From Cyclina sinensis (Eukaryota > Mollusca > Bivalvia > Venerida > Veneridae): a stretch of DNA of 64,000 nt. Positions 12,200 through 24,200 of the stretch are shown in pieces. Position 1 is the stretch's first letter, and every line of letters begins with the position of its first letter. The translations under genes were made by a program, and so were the position numbers. The stretch is from positions 25,954,550 through 26,018,549 of the forward strand of contig JAAONU010000001.1 of assembly GCA_012932295.1 (NCBI GenBank), read 5' to 3'. The notes under the pieces were generated by a model. That model searched no databases and had not been told where the DNA came from. It saw only the letters and a list, made by a program, of their open reading frames with translations.

Positions 12200-12870
12200 C
12201 AACACGTCGAAGAAATATTAATACCCTTCCGGACTGTTTTTTCCTTTTTGATTGGATATTGATCCGCCGAAAGAAATTGATATAACCGAGCCAGACAGGT
12301 AATATACACATTAAATTTCCCCTTTGGGTACCCCATGTTGTAAACAACATGCGCTGTGACGATGCGCGTACGGTTCGATGTTGTAAAGTGTAAATTCCGA
12401 TATACAAGCACTTTTTAACTGTCAAATAAAAAATATTTACCAAAATAGAGTAATGATAAATATTCTCATCAGTATTGGAACAAATATGACCTCGTCAAAC
12501 CGTGATATTAATTACAAAAAAAGTGTCTTCAACAGACTACTCCTTTTCTCTTGTTTACATTCGTTAGGTACAAAAGCAAATACTTCATGTAGATCTACAG
12601 ACGTCATTTTGCGGTGAAGGGGTACCCTAAAGGGAATTTTATTTCGACGTTTTATTTGAAAGAGCAATGATTTATTTTAAAATCGTCTAACTCGGCAGGG
12701 GAAAGGTAATAAAATTATTATTTGGGTTTTTGAGTGATATATGGCCTAACGGCTCGGGTGATATAAAATCTTGGCAGGTAATATATCCACATATATCACT
12801 CAAAAACCCAAATAACATATATTATTACCCTTCCAGATTTTTTCCTCCTTTTTGTTTGGATATTCTCAGC
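12200..12870. mobile_element. Palindrome-rich non-autonomous element
   Basis: A long inverted repeat pairs 12705-12742 with 12791-12829 (core TTTGGGTTTTTGAGTGATAT), with GGCTCGGG in the loop. Outer inverted matches include TTTCCCCTTTGGGTACCCC at about 12315 against GGGGTACCCTAAAGGGAA at about 12620. The phrase ACCCTTCC-GA-TTTTTTCC appears directly repeated at about 12219 and 12828. There is no coding frame. The design resembles the hairpin end of the element at 8423-9033, though the sequence is unrelated. Exact ends are not visible because no empty site was found. Confidence 0.45.
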
Positions 12871-13382
12871 TTAAGCATGACGTCAATATAGCCATTAACT
12901 AATCAGATAACGGTAACTAACTAATTTAAGCATTCGGTTGTCGGTCGTTACTCGGACTTTATCGTTGGAGCCTATGTGACTTTAAAGTCGTTTGTTATGA
13001 AACCTAACAACTTTAATTAATTAGAATCGTTAAAAATGCACTTATCAGGCCGTAGACCTCAGAAATTAAGACAGTTTCCTTTGGTATATGTTCTAGTTTT
13101 TATAATTTTTAATCTTGAATTTACATATAGCTCAACGATAAAATCCGAGTTACACCCAAGTACCGATATACTACCTTTAAAAAGGACCGGATGTGTAAAG
13201 ACGAGAATAGAAAAAGTTGCAATATGTTTAGAATTTCTAAATTAACAAGCATTATCAAAATAACAGAGAAATTACACAGTCACAACTACTTTTTTAATAA
13301 ACGCAACATAGCTCTAAATAGATAACCATGTTTTATTTATTATAATATTTTCAACAGTGAACAGTTTTAACCTTTCGCATTT

Positions 13383-13580
13383 TTACTCTTTAGTCAATAC
13401 ACTGTGTACGGTGCGCACACTCATATCAGTTACCTGTGACAACTCCCTAATTGTTAAACGGAAGTCAACATCCAGTGTATTCTTAATGGACATCAAGTGC
13501 GGATATTCTGCCTGTGGATATTTCTTCTGCCCTAAGAAAAGCGTCTGTGCTATTTCAACACAAGAACGCGACAAACACAT
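13383..13580 (-). pseudogene. Transposase fragment (mariner-like helix-turn-helix)
   Basis: The minus-strand reading contains RLTIRELSQVTDMSVRTVHS followed by VLTKE. This resembles the second helix-turn-helix of mariner transposases (compare RLTVRGIAEELSLSYSTVQR in the complete mariner at 17417). No catalytic domain follows. The first array unit begins at 13573, inside the coding end of this fragment, so a dead transposon lies at the breakpoint of the amplification. Confidence 0.45.
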
Positions 13581-14357
13581 CTGTCTCCAGAATTCGTCCG
13601 TAACATCTTATAAGTATTGGGTGTAGTTTTCCGAGTTCTTTGTAAAATTTTATGATTGCCCCAGTCTCGAGCAATTCAGATGATAATATCATTTCATCAA
13701 CTGTTATGATACCGTTCTAGCGAAAACGTCCAAATGACGTCGAAATTATAAGAAATAAGTCATGAAACATTTTTTTTTACGGAATTTTAAGCGTTTCTGG
13801 AAATCGAAAATGAATGTATTAAATTGATGGTATAAACATTGATTTTGATAACGTCAACTGGGCCTAAGTTATGAAAACGTCTCTGCATCTTAAAGTTGTT
13901 TAGTTATTAACATTATACTCATTATACACATATATATTATGTGAGTTACTACTTAATCTTTATTAGAAATAGATAAAAAGAAAATGCCTTTTTTTCTGTC
14001 TGATCCTTTAACGAGATATGCATTTCTAAAATATTATATGTATTTCTTCTCATATATTTTCATTTTTTATAAGAGAGATATCTGCTTTTCAAAGTTTTAG
14101 GATGTGTGGTTATGTAAGAAAAGGTGTAAAAAACGCAACCAAAACGTTCTAGAACAGGAGAAATTGACAAAATTGCAACCCCACTCATTTAGACAGTGAA
14201 AACAAAAAATTAAAAAAGTATAAGTATATAATGCAATACAATTGTCACATTCTGAAAACATTTTGATGATTTGCATGAGTAAATTTATTAACAAAAAGTA
14301 ATTTATGACTTGATATATAAAATGCTGAAATGTTTATATTGCATCTACCGAATGTTA

Positions 14358-14507
14358 ATCCCCTATAAATTTCCCAAGGGGATTACGTGATAATCGGTAA
14401 GGAGTTCGTACTGCGAACAAGTTGCTTCCCCTTCTTTCCGGAGAAGGGGAGGAAAGCCGTGATGCGTGTATGAGGTCGCACGGTCACGTCGCGTTATTTC
14501 AGCCCTA
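14358..14507. other. GC-rich segment with several hairpins, present in every array unit
   Basis: Within AT-rich surroundings this 150-bp stretch has three adjacent foldbacks. They are CCCC...AAGGGG around 14360-14383, GTTCGTACTGCGAAC at about 14404-14418, and CTTCCCCTTCT/AGAAGGGGAGG at about 14427-14453. It is kept in the units at about 22078-22227 and 28327-28475. I considered a tRNA-derived SINE head but found no convincing A and B boxes. Function unknown. Confidence 0.4.
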
Positions 14508-14600
14508 ATCCTAGAACAGTTAACTTAAGGAAATTGTTTTGATTTCATTTTAAACTAATCGAAAGAATGATATCGTTTCAACACTTTTGATAAAGTATCG

Positions 14601-14956
14601 TAATTGTATGATAGACATACTTTTCATTGTCATTACAAATTCTGTCAAAAATAAAATACTGATCAATTAGATTACATTTGGCATCTTCGGAGAATCTTTC
14701 CAGTATTTCCTTTTTTACAAATCTGCAACAACTGTTCGGGAATAGGGCTCCATTTCTCTGAGATAGAATGATCTCTGACAATTCTACTAAAGGTCATTTG
14801 TCCTTCACCTCTCGTTTAAGTGAGCAGCCAGTCTGACTGTAAAAAAAGAAATATTGGAAAGATTCTCCGAAGATGCCAAATGTAATCTAATTGATCAGCA
14901 TTTTATTTTTGACAGAATTTGTAATGACAATGAAAAGTATGTCTATCATACAATTA
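14601..14956. repeat. Inverted repeat of about 117 bp with a 121-bp spacer (unit 2)
   Basis: 14601-14717 and 14839-14956 are near-perfect reverse complements (for example GAAAGATTCTCCGAAGATGC on the right arm). Unit 3 has the same pair at 22309-22425 and 22547-22664. In unit 4 only the left arm remains (28570-28687). Open frames seen in the left arm come from the repeat and are not genes. Confidence 0.85.
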
Positions 14957-15732
14957 CGATTACGATAGAAAATTATGCATTCTTCCAGTTAAACTCTACT
15001 TTTGATCAATTTTAAATGATGAATTCTCAAAGCAAAATTCTTTTTGAGGAAATTTGTTCATATTTACCATTATTTTTTATTCTCTTTTTGTGTTAATGCT
15101 TAAGTAAAATCAATGGTCTATTCAAAAGAATATTTTCTGCTTCTGTTCTCTTCTTACCTTGGAGGAGGCTCAATTGTAGCTTGTTAACGGGCTGCTGTTA
15201 TAAACCAAGATTCTCAGTTTATGGCTGATATAAAACTTCATTTCATTTGTGTGGCTTGTTTATTGAGTTCCGGCATATGCATCCTCTACGCTCTACAGCA
15301 CCCTTCATATTTAAGGAAGTAACTGATCACTTTGAAAACCTTTCTAAAATCTCTTAAATCACACTGGTTTAAGGGAAAGGAAGCAATTCGCATATTGTTT
15401 TTTTATTTTTTAAATTACCTTGTGTAACTTACACTTACCTAGGGGCATGTGAAGAAAAAAAAAGCAGAAACTTTAAAAAAAAACGTTTATTTTCTCGCAT
15501 GGTGATATGCGTAAGAAAAGAAGTTCGCTCGTGAGGGAGTACTGCAGCCAAGAGGGCAAAAATAAAATATACAGCCAAAGAAATCCTTCGCTACACAAGT
15601 CAGGACAAAAAATAAGTCAGTTTGAACTGAAGCAAACATCTGACACTAATTCATTCGATTTATTGATGAATGATGACTTATTGAATTGAGAAATTGAATG
15701 ATTTTAAAGATGAAATTTTATGTGGCACTATG

Positions 15733-15872
15733 GAAAAGATAGAAAAAAGGAAGAAAAAAGAAAGAAACCAACCAACAAACAAACAAAAGAGAGATATAGT
15801 GAAAGAAAGGAAAATGTAAAAAAAGAAAAGAATAAAAGAAAACAAGAATGAAAATAACGAAAAAATGAAAAG
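15733..15872 (+). repeat. Purine-rich (GAAA)n-like tract
   Basis: About 140 bp of almost pure A/G sequence, repeated in unit 3 (about 23418-23560) and unit 4 (about 29563-29703). The low-complexity open frames on the opposite strand are artefacts of this tract. Confidence 0.85.
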
Positions 15873-17416
15873 AAAGTTTGTGTGATTTTTTTTGTATTAA
15901 ATTTTACTGTTCGCCCAACAAATTTATAGGATAAAACTATAATGATTAAGCGTTTCATGACCTTGCTTTACCTCCACATTTCATTTCTTAGGATAAAGGT
16001 ATATGTGATTTGCAATACACATGACTATTTCTTTGTTAGCTTCTTTTCTCGCCATCAAATATTTTTTTAATTGATGATTTTTGTGCTTTGTTAAACAAAA
16101 CATACCGCATCATTCGCGTGTGTACCTGCATAACTGTCAAGTCACGTTCAAGCCACACTGAATGGAGCCCGTTCACTTATGAACGACCGAGTTGAAAAAA
16201 AAAATTATTTACTCTGTCTCGTTACTGCTGGTGAAGTTTTTGTTTTCTGAAAAAAATCTCGGCTTGCGTAGGTCACATTTCACGGGAAAACGTATTTTTC
16301 GTAAACGCCTACTTGGGGAATTCCAGTTGAATAAAGAATGCGGTATCTCAAAGCAGGTGCTGTACCACGTGAAACGTTCCGCAACAACGGGTCTTCACAA
16401 ATCTCACCACAGGCATTCGTTTCATTGGTAAATGTTCCGAACCACTATATAACCAACACACACAAAAAGTACGAATGTTTACAAGAATTAATCTGAGGGT
16501 CACTTTACTTTACTTCAAACATGATTTAAATTGTCCCTCCAAGAATGCATGGACCTGTAACATGTAACCATAGATAAAGTTGCAATATGTCTAGAATTTC
16601 TATATTGAAAAGCATTATCAAGATAACAAGAAAAATAAACGCATCTCACTCTAAAAAGATAGCCATGTTTTGATTGTTACTATTTAATTATTTTGCAAAA
16701 TTTTATGATTGCATTTGTCTCGACCAATTCAGATGATAATATCTTTTCAACAATTCTTATGATACCGTTCAAGCGAAAACACCCAAATGACGTCGAAATT
16801 TTACGTAGTAACACTAATAAGTCATAAAACATTTTTGACAGAATTTTAAGCGTTTCTGGAAATCGAAAATGCATGTATTAAATTGATTGTATAACGTTGA
16901 TTTTGATAACGTCGAATGGGCCTATGGTACGTTACTATTGTTATGAAAACGTCTCTGCATCTTGAAGTTGTTTAGTTTTTAACATTATACTCTCCATTTA
17001 CGCTCTATTAATGATGCAACCTAAAACTTTCTCAAGTCTATAAGACGAGAATGAGAGAGGAAGTCTACGTATTTTTTGAAAAACCATCGTAGAATAGTCT
17101 GAAATCCAAAGTCTCTTACAAAACACATGATTCATACAGAAAAGCAACAGTTTTACAAGATATTTAAACAAAATGGCACCGACACTCAGTTTATGGCACG
17201 TTCTTTACGGGTCATGACGGTGCGCGATCCATATACTCGCCTATGGTCTGCTTATATTGACAAGTTCTTATTACTAGATTTCTGGGCTGCAAAAGGAAAA
17301 CACATTATAAAACTAACACGTAAAGATCCAAAACCTATGTCTGCGAAGTGTGGACATGACGTCACATTTCCGGAATTCATTCAGTGCGTAGTAACTATTG
17401 GGCATCAGTTTACATA

Positions 17417-18850
17417 CGAGGGGTGATTCAAAAGTTCGCGGAATTGCTTTATTACTAGAACGGAAAAGACAATACAAACACAAAAATTACATCACTCGAT
17501 ACGTTTACTCAATACTAAAGCAGAGCCGTAATCTCATTGAAATACATTTACTAATAAATCGTTTGTACATATTTGAATTGTATACATGACCGGCACTTGA
17601 CGCACGCCATCACGACGTCGACGTCACTAACGGTCAAATTCTAGCGTACGATTCACCTTCTCGACGTAATCGCCGCCCGTCGCTACACACTTCCTATGCC
17701 TTTGTACCCATTGCATAAATGTTACCTTAAACCAATCCTGACTGAATGAAGAGATTACTTCACGAGCCTTATTGCGTAGCTCTAATGTTGTTTCAAATCT
17801 CTGGCCTCTGAGTTCCCTCTTCATATCTGGAAACAGACGAAAGTCCATCGGTGCTAGATCCGGGCTGTACGGCGGATGTGGTAAGAGACTGAAACCAAGC
17901 AGTCCTGGCCTTTTTTGGTGGAGGTGTGTCTGGTGACTTCCAGACGGACGACTGCTGTTTCGACTCTGGATCATAATGGTATAACCATGTCTCGTCTGTC
18001 GTGATGATTTTGTCCAAAAACTCGTCACCCTGTGCGTCGTACAGATCCAGAAATTGCTGAGAACATTCTAACCTCCGCTGCTTGTTTTCATCAGTCAGAA
18101 GTCTGGGCACCCAACGCGCAGATACTTTGGACATATTTAGCTCTTCTGTAAGAATTCGTTGCACAGTAGAATACGATAGGGAGAGTTCCTCTGCAATACC
18201 CCTAACCGTTAAGCGCCGGTCGTTGTCCAAAAGCTCTCTCACTAACGTTGCGTTGCTCGTCGTCATAGCGGATGCTGGTCTACCTGCTCTATCGTCATCA
18301 AGTACCGATTTTCTGCCGTTCCGAAATCGCTCATGCCATTTGTAGACAAACGATTTACCACAAGGTTGTAATGTATGCGAGTTTTTAATTTGATTCAACG
18401 TCTCAACTGGTGTAAGTTTGAGTCCAACACAAAATTTCACAACTGCGCGTAGCTCCAATTCACTTGTTGACGTCGCGGAAGAAGTTGAAGACATGGCGAC
18501 AACTCGCTGCTGTGGAGTAACGGTTCAACGTAATGTAATCAAAATTATAGGAAATGACGTCAACACGTCATTCTAACGTCAGTTACGTTCGCGCCAAAAT
18601 TAAGCAACATTTGAAAACATACTATCGTCTGAAGTGAATTAGTAAAACGAAATATTTTGGCCTGCTTCAAGTCACCTAACCGTGGTTGCTATGGAGACCA
18701 TTTATATTCTTCCGGTTACACATATTCCATAAACTAAACGAAAATGTTAGTTAAAATACGTTGAATTATATTTATGCGAAATTTAATGTGATTCGGTGAA
18801 AAAATAAATGATTTAGAGATAAATTCCGCGAACTTTTGAATCACCCCTCG
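17417..18850 (-). mobile_element. Mariner transposon, 1434 bp, inserted in the unit 2 sulfotransferase copy
   Basis: Perfect 28-bp terminal inverted repeats (17417-17444 and 18823-18850, starting CGAGGGGTGATTCAAAAGTT) are flanked by the duplicated target TA at 17415-17416 and 18851-18852. Removing the element and one TA restores TTTACATATTGGGACC, as found in units 3 and 4. Perfect repeats and an exact target duplication indicate a recent insertion, after the array formed. The transposase inside is defective. Confidence 0.97.
17627..18494 (-). pseudogene. Mariner transposase with internal deletion
   Basis: The reading starts at ATG 18494 (MSSTSSATSTSELE). It contains two helix-turn-helix regions (RLTVRGIAEELSLSYSTVQR) and the first catalytic aspartate in TTDETWLYHYDPESK. 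After WKSPDTPPPKKAR the frame is lost at about 17895-17910. It resumes in another frame at LLPHPPYSPDLAPMDFRLFP, with the third aspartate, and runs to the stop at 17627. Mariner transposases normally carry a second aspartate (in a DNA-x-x-H context) between these blocks. That part, roughly 70 residues by comparison with family length, is absent. The deletion removes an essential catalytic residue and shifts the frame, so this copy could move only with enzyme supplied elsewhere. Confidence 0.92.
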
Positions 18851-21279
18851 TATTGGGACCAGGATAACCATTGGTTACCGGCTAGCGACATTTGCGACCC
18901 ATGCGTTTTCAAACCGCATATAATTGGCAAGTTTGAGACTTCTACGAACAATTTAAAGTACTCTCTTGAAAAGACAAAACTTGATTTTCTTCTTCGAAAA
19001 ATAATATCCGATCATCCAACTGAGTTTGACATAAAGGATGAAATAGATTATAATTTCAAAATTTTCCCACGTTTTGAAAACTGAACAGATATTTACGAAT
19101 TGTGTAAAAGAATGTGGACGGCATTTTGTTCTTAACTGCTATCTGCCTTCAGGGGAACCATTTCCAACTAACATTTACAAAGACAGTCTAAACAGAGATT
19201 CCTTTTATGAACTAGTGAGAAATATAACATCACAGCTACAGAAACAAAAAGGAAACGAAGACAAGCCCTTATAACTGCCTATAAACAAATACCTGCAAAT
19301 CACATAAAAGAACTACAAAAATTGTACAAACTAGACTTCGAACTTTTCGATATCAAAGCAGATCTAGAATTTCTTCACACATAGAATTAGGTTCTCAATC
19401 ATTCCTGTTATCGATAATTTAGAAAAAGATGCAAAGACGTATATAGAGAACAGAAAAAACGTTTCATTTTTTGATATACAATCAAATTTTAAGCTTTAAG
19501 TATTTTGTACCACAAGTACAAAATTGCTGCAAAATGCAACACAACGGAACAAACAAATCGAAGCCAAGGTGATCAAATGTTGATGAATGCAGGAAATACA
19601 AGCCTGTTAAAATATTTCATTTCGTACATCAGAAAGAAATAATTCTAAAACAATCATATTGAAAATAAACAAATATAAAATTGAATGGCAATTAATTTTA
19701 TAAGATTTTGTTAATCAAAATGCATTGGGTAATACGGAAGTAGAAAAAAAGCAGACTTCTTGACTTTGAGACTAAATCTTGATTTTCTTTGAATTCTAAC
19801 TTGAAAATTAAGAGTAGTGTGTTTCGGGGAGAATTAGAATTGTGCTTTTGGGAGCAAATGAGCAACTAATCTGATTAGGGGATTATTTGATTAGGGGTAA
19901 TTAATTTGCTTGATCGGTATACAATGTGTATTGTTTAGACAATGTTATTATAATCAGATTAAGACTAATTAGTGCCCATTTTTTTGGGTGCGTAAGTGAC
20001 AGCAGTAGCCGATTAGTTAATATTAATTACAGGTAATTACAACGATCGATCGGATTGATTATTTAAAATTATTTACATTGAAACAACTACTAACTCCTCC
20101 TAGCTGGCTCCAGTACCAATAGCGATATACCGTGCATAAACGCACACTCGTGAACACACACACATACACACACACATGGTAATGGGCGAGGCAGATTTCG
20201 TCTCCCGACAATGCCTAAGTGTGTGTATACTCGAGTTCTCTTTACAATTAAAGTATGCTAAGCACGTTGTGGATATGCCAGAATCTGCAGCACTTCATAA
20301 TTGTCTCGGTGTAGTAGTAGTTGGCTGTCACAAACGGGCCATACTTGTTTGAATAAACCGAGCGTGAAAGAGACTGAAGCTAATAATAATAAAAATGATA
20401 ATAAACAGTTGGCCGAGCACAGACAGTGCTGCAAACACATGCTGTTACTGTACACTCGTCAAGACATCGTGTACTTTTATGGGTATCTGAAAAATGGAGG
20501 GAAATGACATTTGCTCCGATCCTACCCGACACAAGCTGATGTGTATGTTAGAGTTGTTGATGAATTGTGCGCTATCAACTGTGTAAAAACATGACAGAAT
20601 GCACGGAGATTTATTTGCCTTGTGGTAGTGATTACTTTCTTTCGGTCAATATAATTCGCGTCTTGAATGGATCGTGTACAAACAATCAAATTCAATAGGC
20701 AATTTAGACAGCCATATCTTTCTGACTGCAAGCATGTGATGGACAAACAGTTTTTTAGAAGATGAACCTACGAAACGCAGTATTTTGAACTGATGTATGG
20801 TGCGAATTTCATTTTTAACAAACAAAAAGGTTTTGTTGATGAATGTCATAACACTGATATTATTTCAATCAGGGTTTGTTAGACACTCATGAAAAAAATA
20901 AACGGAAATAAAAAAACTTGATTGCTAAATATGGACATCAAAATTAATTTGGCTTTGATTTCCAGTGATTTTCTGAATAATTAATAATTTTGATCACCAA
21001 TTGTCATGTAAAAATTAAAGTTATTGTCTGTAACATGTGCTTCTTTTGACTACTGATACCTGAACGTTCCAAGCTGAAAGAAATGATAATTCTTATCCTT
21101 ATCTTATCAGTTTCATCAAAGAAACAAAGGAAAACATGCCAATGACACAACTCAGTGAAAAAGGTTTTAAACATGATTAGAAAAGTTAATGAAAACTAAA
21201 CACGTAATATGTTAATTTGTTGGTATGAAAACCAATAGCTAAAGAACCCTACAGATAAATAAACGTGAGTTTAGAGTAC

Positions 21280-24200
21280 AAACACATCTGTCTCCAGAAT
21301 TCGTCCGTAACATCTTATAAGTATTGGGTGTAGTTTTCCGAGTTCTTTGTAAAATTTTGTGATTGCCCCAGTCTCGAGCAATTCAGATGATAATATCATT
21401 TCATCAACTGTTATGATACCGTTCTAGCGAAAACGTCCAAATGAAGTCGAAATTATAAGAAATAAGTCATGAAACATTTTTTTTTACGGAATTTTAAGCG
21501 TTTCTAGAAATCGAAAATGAATGTATTAAATTGACGGTATAAACATTGATTTTGATAACGTCAACTGGGCCTAAGTTATGAAAACGTCTCTGCATCTTAA
21601 AGTTGTTTAGTTATTAACATTATACTCATTATACACATATATATTATGTGAGTTACTACTTAATCTTTATTAGAAATAGATAAAAAGAAAATGCCTTTTT
21701 TTCTGTCTGATCCTTTAACGAGATATGCATTTCTAAAATATTATATGTATTTCTTCTCATATATTTTCATTTTTTATAAAAGAGATATCTGCTTTTCAAA
21801 GTTTTAGGATGTGTGGTTATGTAGGAAAAGGTGTAAAAAAACGCAACCAAAACGTTCTAGAACAGGAGAAATTGACAAAATTGCAACCCCACTCATTTAG
21901 ACAGTGAAAACAAAAATTTAAAAAAGTATAAGTATATAATGCAATACAATTGTCACATTCTGAAAACATTTTGATGATTTGCATGAGTAAATTTATTAAC
22001 AAAAAGTAATTTATGACTTGATATATAAAATGCTGAAATGTTTATATTGCAACTACCGAATGTTAATCCCCTATAAATTTCCCAAGGGGATTACGTGATA
22101 ATCGGTAAGGAGTTCGTACTGCGAACAAGTTGCTTCCCCTTCTTTCCGGAGAAGGGGAGGAAAGCCGTGATGCGTGTATGAGGTCGCACGGTCACGTCGC
22201 GTTATTTCAGCCCTAATCCTAGAACAGTTAACTTAAGGAAATTGTTTTGATTTCATTTTTAACTAATCGAAAGAATGATATCGTTTCAACACTTTTGAAA
22301 AAGTATCGTAATTGTATGATAGACATACTTTTCATTGTCATTACAAATTCTGTCAAAAATAAAATACTGATCAATTAGATTACATTTGGCATCTTCGGAG
22401 AATCTTTCCAGTATTTCCTTTTTCACAAATCTGCAACAACTGTTCGGGAATAGGGCTCCATTTCTCTGAGATAGAATGATCTCTGACAATCCTACTAAAG
22501 GTCATTTGTCCTTCACCTCTCGTTTAAGTGAGCAGCCAGTCTGACTGTAAAAAAAGAAATACTGGAAAGATTCTCCGAAGATGCCAAATGTAATCTAATT
22601 GATCAGCATTTTATTTTTGACAGAATTTGTAATGACAATGAAAAGTATGTCTATCATACAATTACGATTACGATAGAAAATTATGCATTCTTCCAGTTAA
22701 ACTCTACTTTTGATCAATTTTAAATGATGAATTCTCAAAGCAAAATTCTTTTTGAGGAAATTTGTTCATATTTACCATTATTTTTTATTCTCTTTTTGTG
22801 TTAATGCTTAAGTAAAATCAATGGTCTATTCAAAAGAATATTTTCTGCTTCTGTTCTCTTCTTACCTTGGAGGAGGCTCAATTGTAGCTTGTTAACGGGC
22901 TGCTGTTATAAACCAAGATTCTCAGTTTATGGCTGATATAAAACTTCATTTCATTTGTGTGGCTTGTTTATTGAGTTCCGGCATATGCATCCTCTACGCT
23001 CTACGGCACCCTTCATATTTGAGGAAGTAACTGATCACTTTGAAATCTCTTTCTAAAATCTCTTAAATCACACTGGTTTAAGGGAAAGGAAGCAATTCGC
23101 ATATTGTTTTTTTATTTTTTAAATTACCTTGTGTAACTTACACTTACCTAGGGGCATGTGAAGAAAAAAAAACGTTTATTTTCTCGCATGGTGACATGCG
23201 TAAGAATAGAAGTTCGCTCGTGAGGGAGTACTGCAGCCAAGAGGGCAAAAATAAAATATACAGCCAAAGAAATCCTTCGCTACACAAGTCAGGACAAAAA
23301 ATAAGTCAGTTTGAACTGAAGCAAACATCTGACACTAATTCATTCGATTTATTGATGAATGATGACTTATTGAATTGAGAAATTGAATGATTTTAAAGAT
23401 GAAATTTTATTTGGCACTATAGAAAAGATAGAAAAAAGGAAGAAAAAAGAAAGAAACCAACCAACAAACAAACAAAAGAGAGATATAGTGAAAGAAAGGA
23501 AAATGTAAAAAAAGAAAAGAATAAAAGAAAACAATGAAAATAACGAAAAAATGAAAAGAAAGTTTGTGTGATTTTTTTTTTGTATTAAATTTTACTGTTC
23601 CTTTTTGTTCGCCCAACAAATTTATAAGATAAAACTATAATGATTAAGCGTTTCATGACCTTGCTTTACCTCCACATTTCATTTCTTAGGATAAAGGTAT
23701 ATGTGATTTGCAATACACATGACTATTTCTTTGTTAGATTCTTTTCTCGCCATCAAATATTTTTTAAATTGATGATTTTTGTGCTTTGTTAAACAAAACA
23801 TTCCGCATCATTCGCGTGTGTACCTGCATAACTTTCAAGTCACGTTCAAGCCACACTAAACGGAGCCCGTTCACAGATGAACGACCGAGTTGAAAAAAAA
23901 AAATATTTACTCTGTCTCGTTACTGCTGGTGAAGTTTTTGTTTTCTGAAAAAAATCTTGGCTTGCGTAGGTCACATTTCACGGGAAAACGTATTTTTCGT
24001 AAACGCCTACTTGGGGAATTCCAGTTGAATAAAGAATGCGGTATCCCGAAGCAGGTGCTGTACCACGTGAAACGTTCCGCAACAACGGGTCTTCACAAAT
24101 CTCACCACAGGCTTTCGTTTCATTGGTAAATGTTCCGAACCACTATATAACCAACACACACAAAAAGTACGAATGTTTACAAGAATTAATCTGAGGGTCA

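Larger units (their letters stand above)
17106..19384 (+). pseudogene. Sulfotransferase exon copy, unit 2 (truncated, mariner-interrupted)
   Basis: Homology to the intact catalytic exon begins at the codon matching 7507, so the first 70 exon residues, including the PAPS 5'-phosphosulfate loop, are missing. The 3'-phosphate motif RDPYTRLWSAY remains. Lesions: the mariner inserted at TA 17415-17416; TGT ACA changed to TGA at 19081-19083; and two lesions shared with units 3 and 4, an extra T in GGCATTTTGTTC causing an immediate stop and a 13-base deletion after GAACTAGTG. It is not functional. Confidence 0.95.
13573..21279 (+). repeat. Tandem array unit 2 (contains a mariner insertion)
   Basis: The unit starts AAACACATCTGTCTCCAG and ends GTGAGTTTAGAGTAC, as do units 3 and 4. 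It is 7707 bp long, or about 6271 bp without the mariner and its TA. In order it holds a block also found near its own centre (13626-13920 resembles 16685-16995), a GC-rich folded segment (14358-14507), a long inverted repeat (14601-14956), a purine tract (15733-15872), the broken sulfotransferase exon (17106-19384), and a flank matching the one downstream of the intact gene. The unit numbering treats the intact locus as unit 1. Confidence 0.9.

Noticed and set aside
14578..14781. Minus-strand open frame MSEIILSQRNGALFPNSCCR, repeated in units 2 and 3
   Set aside because: It coincides with one arm of the long inverted repeat and shows no domain. Its recurrence follows from the array duplication.
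15728..15958. Phe/Leu/Ser-rich minus-strand frame that looks like membrane segments
   Set aside because: It is the complement of a purine-rich simple tract.
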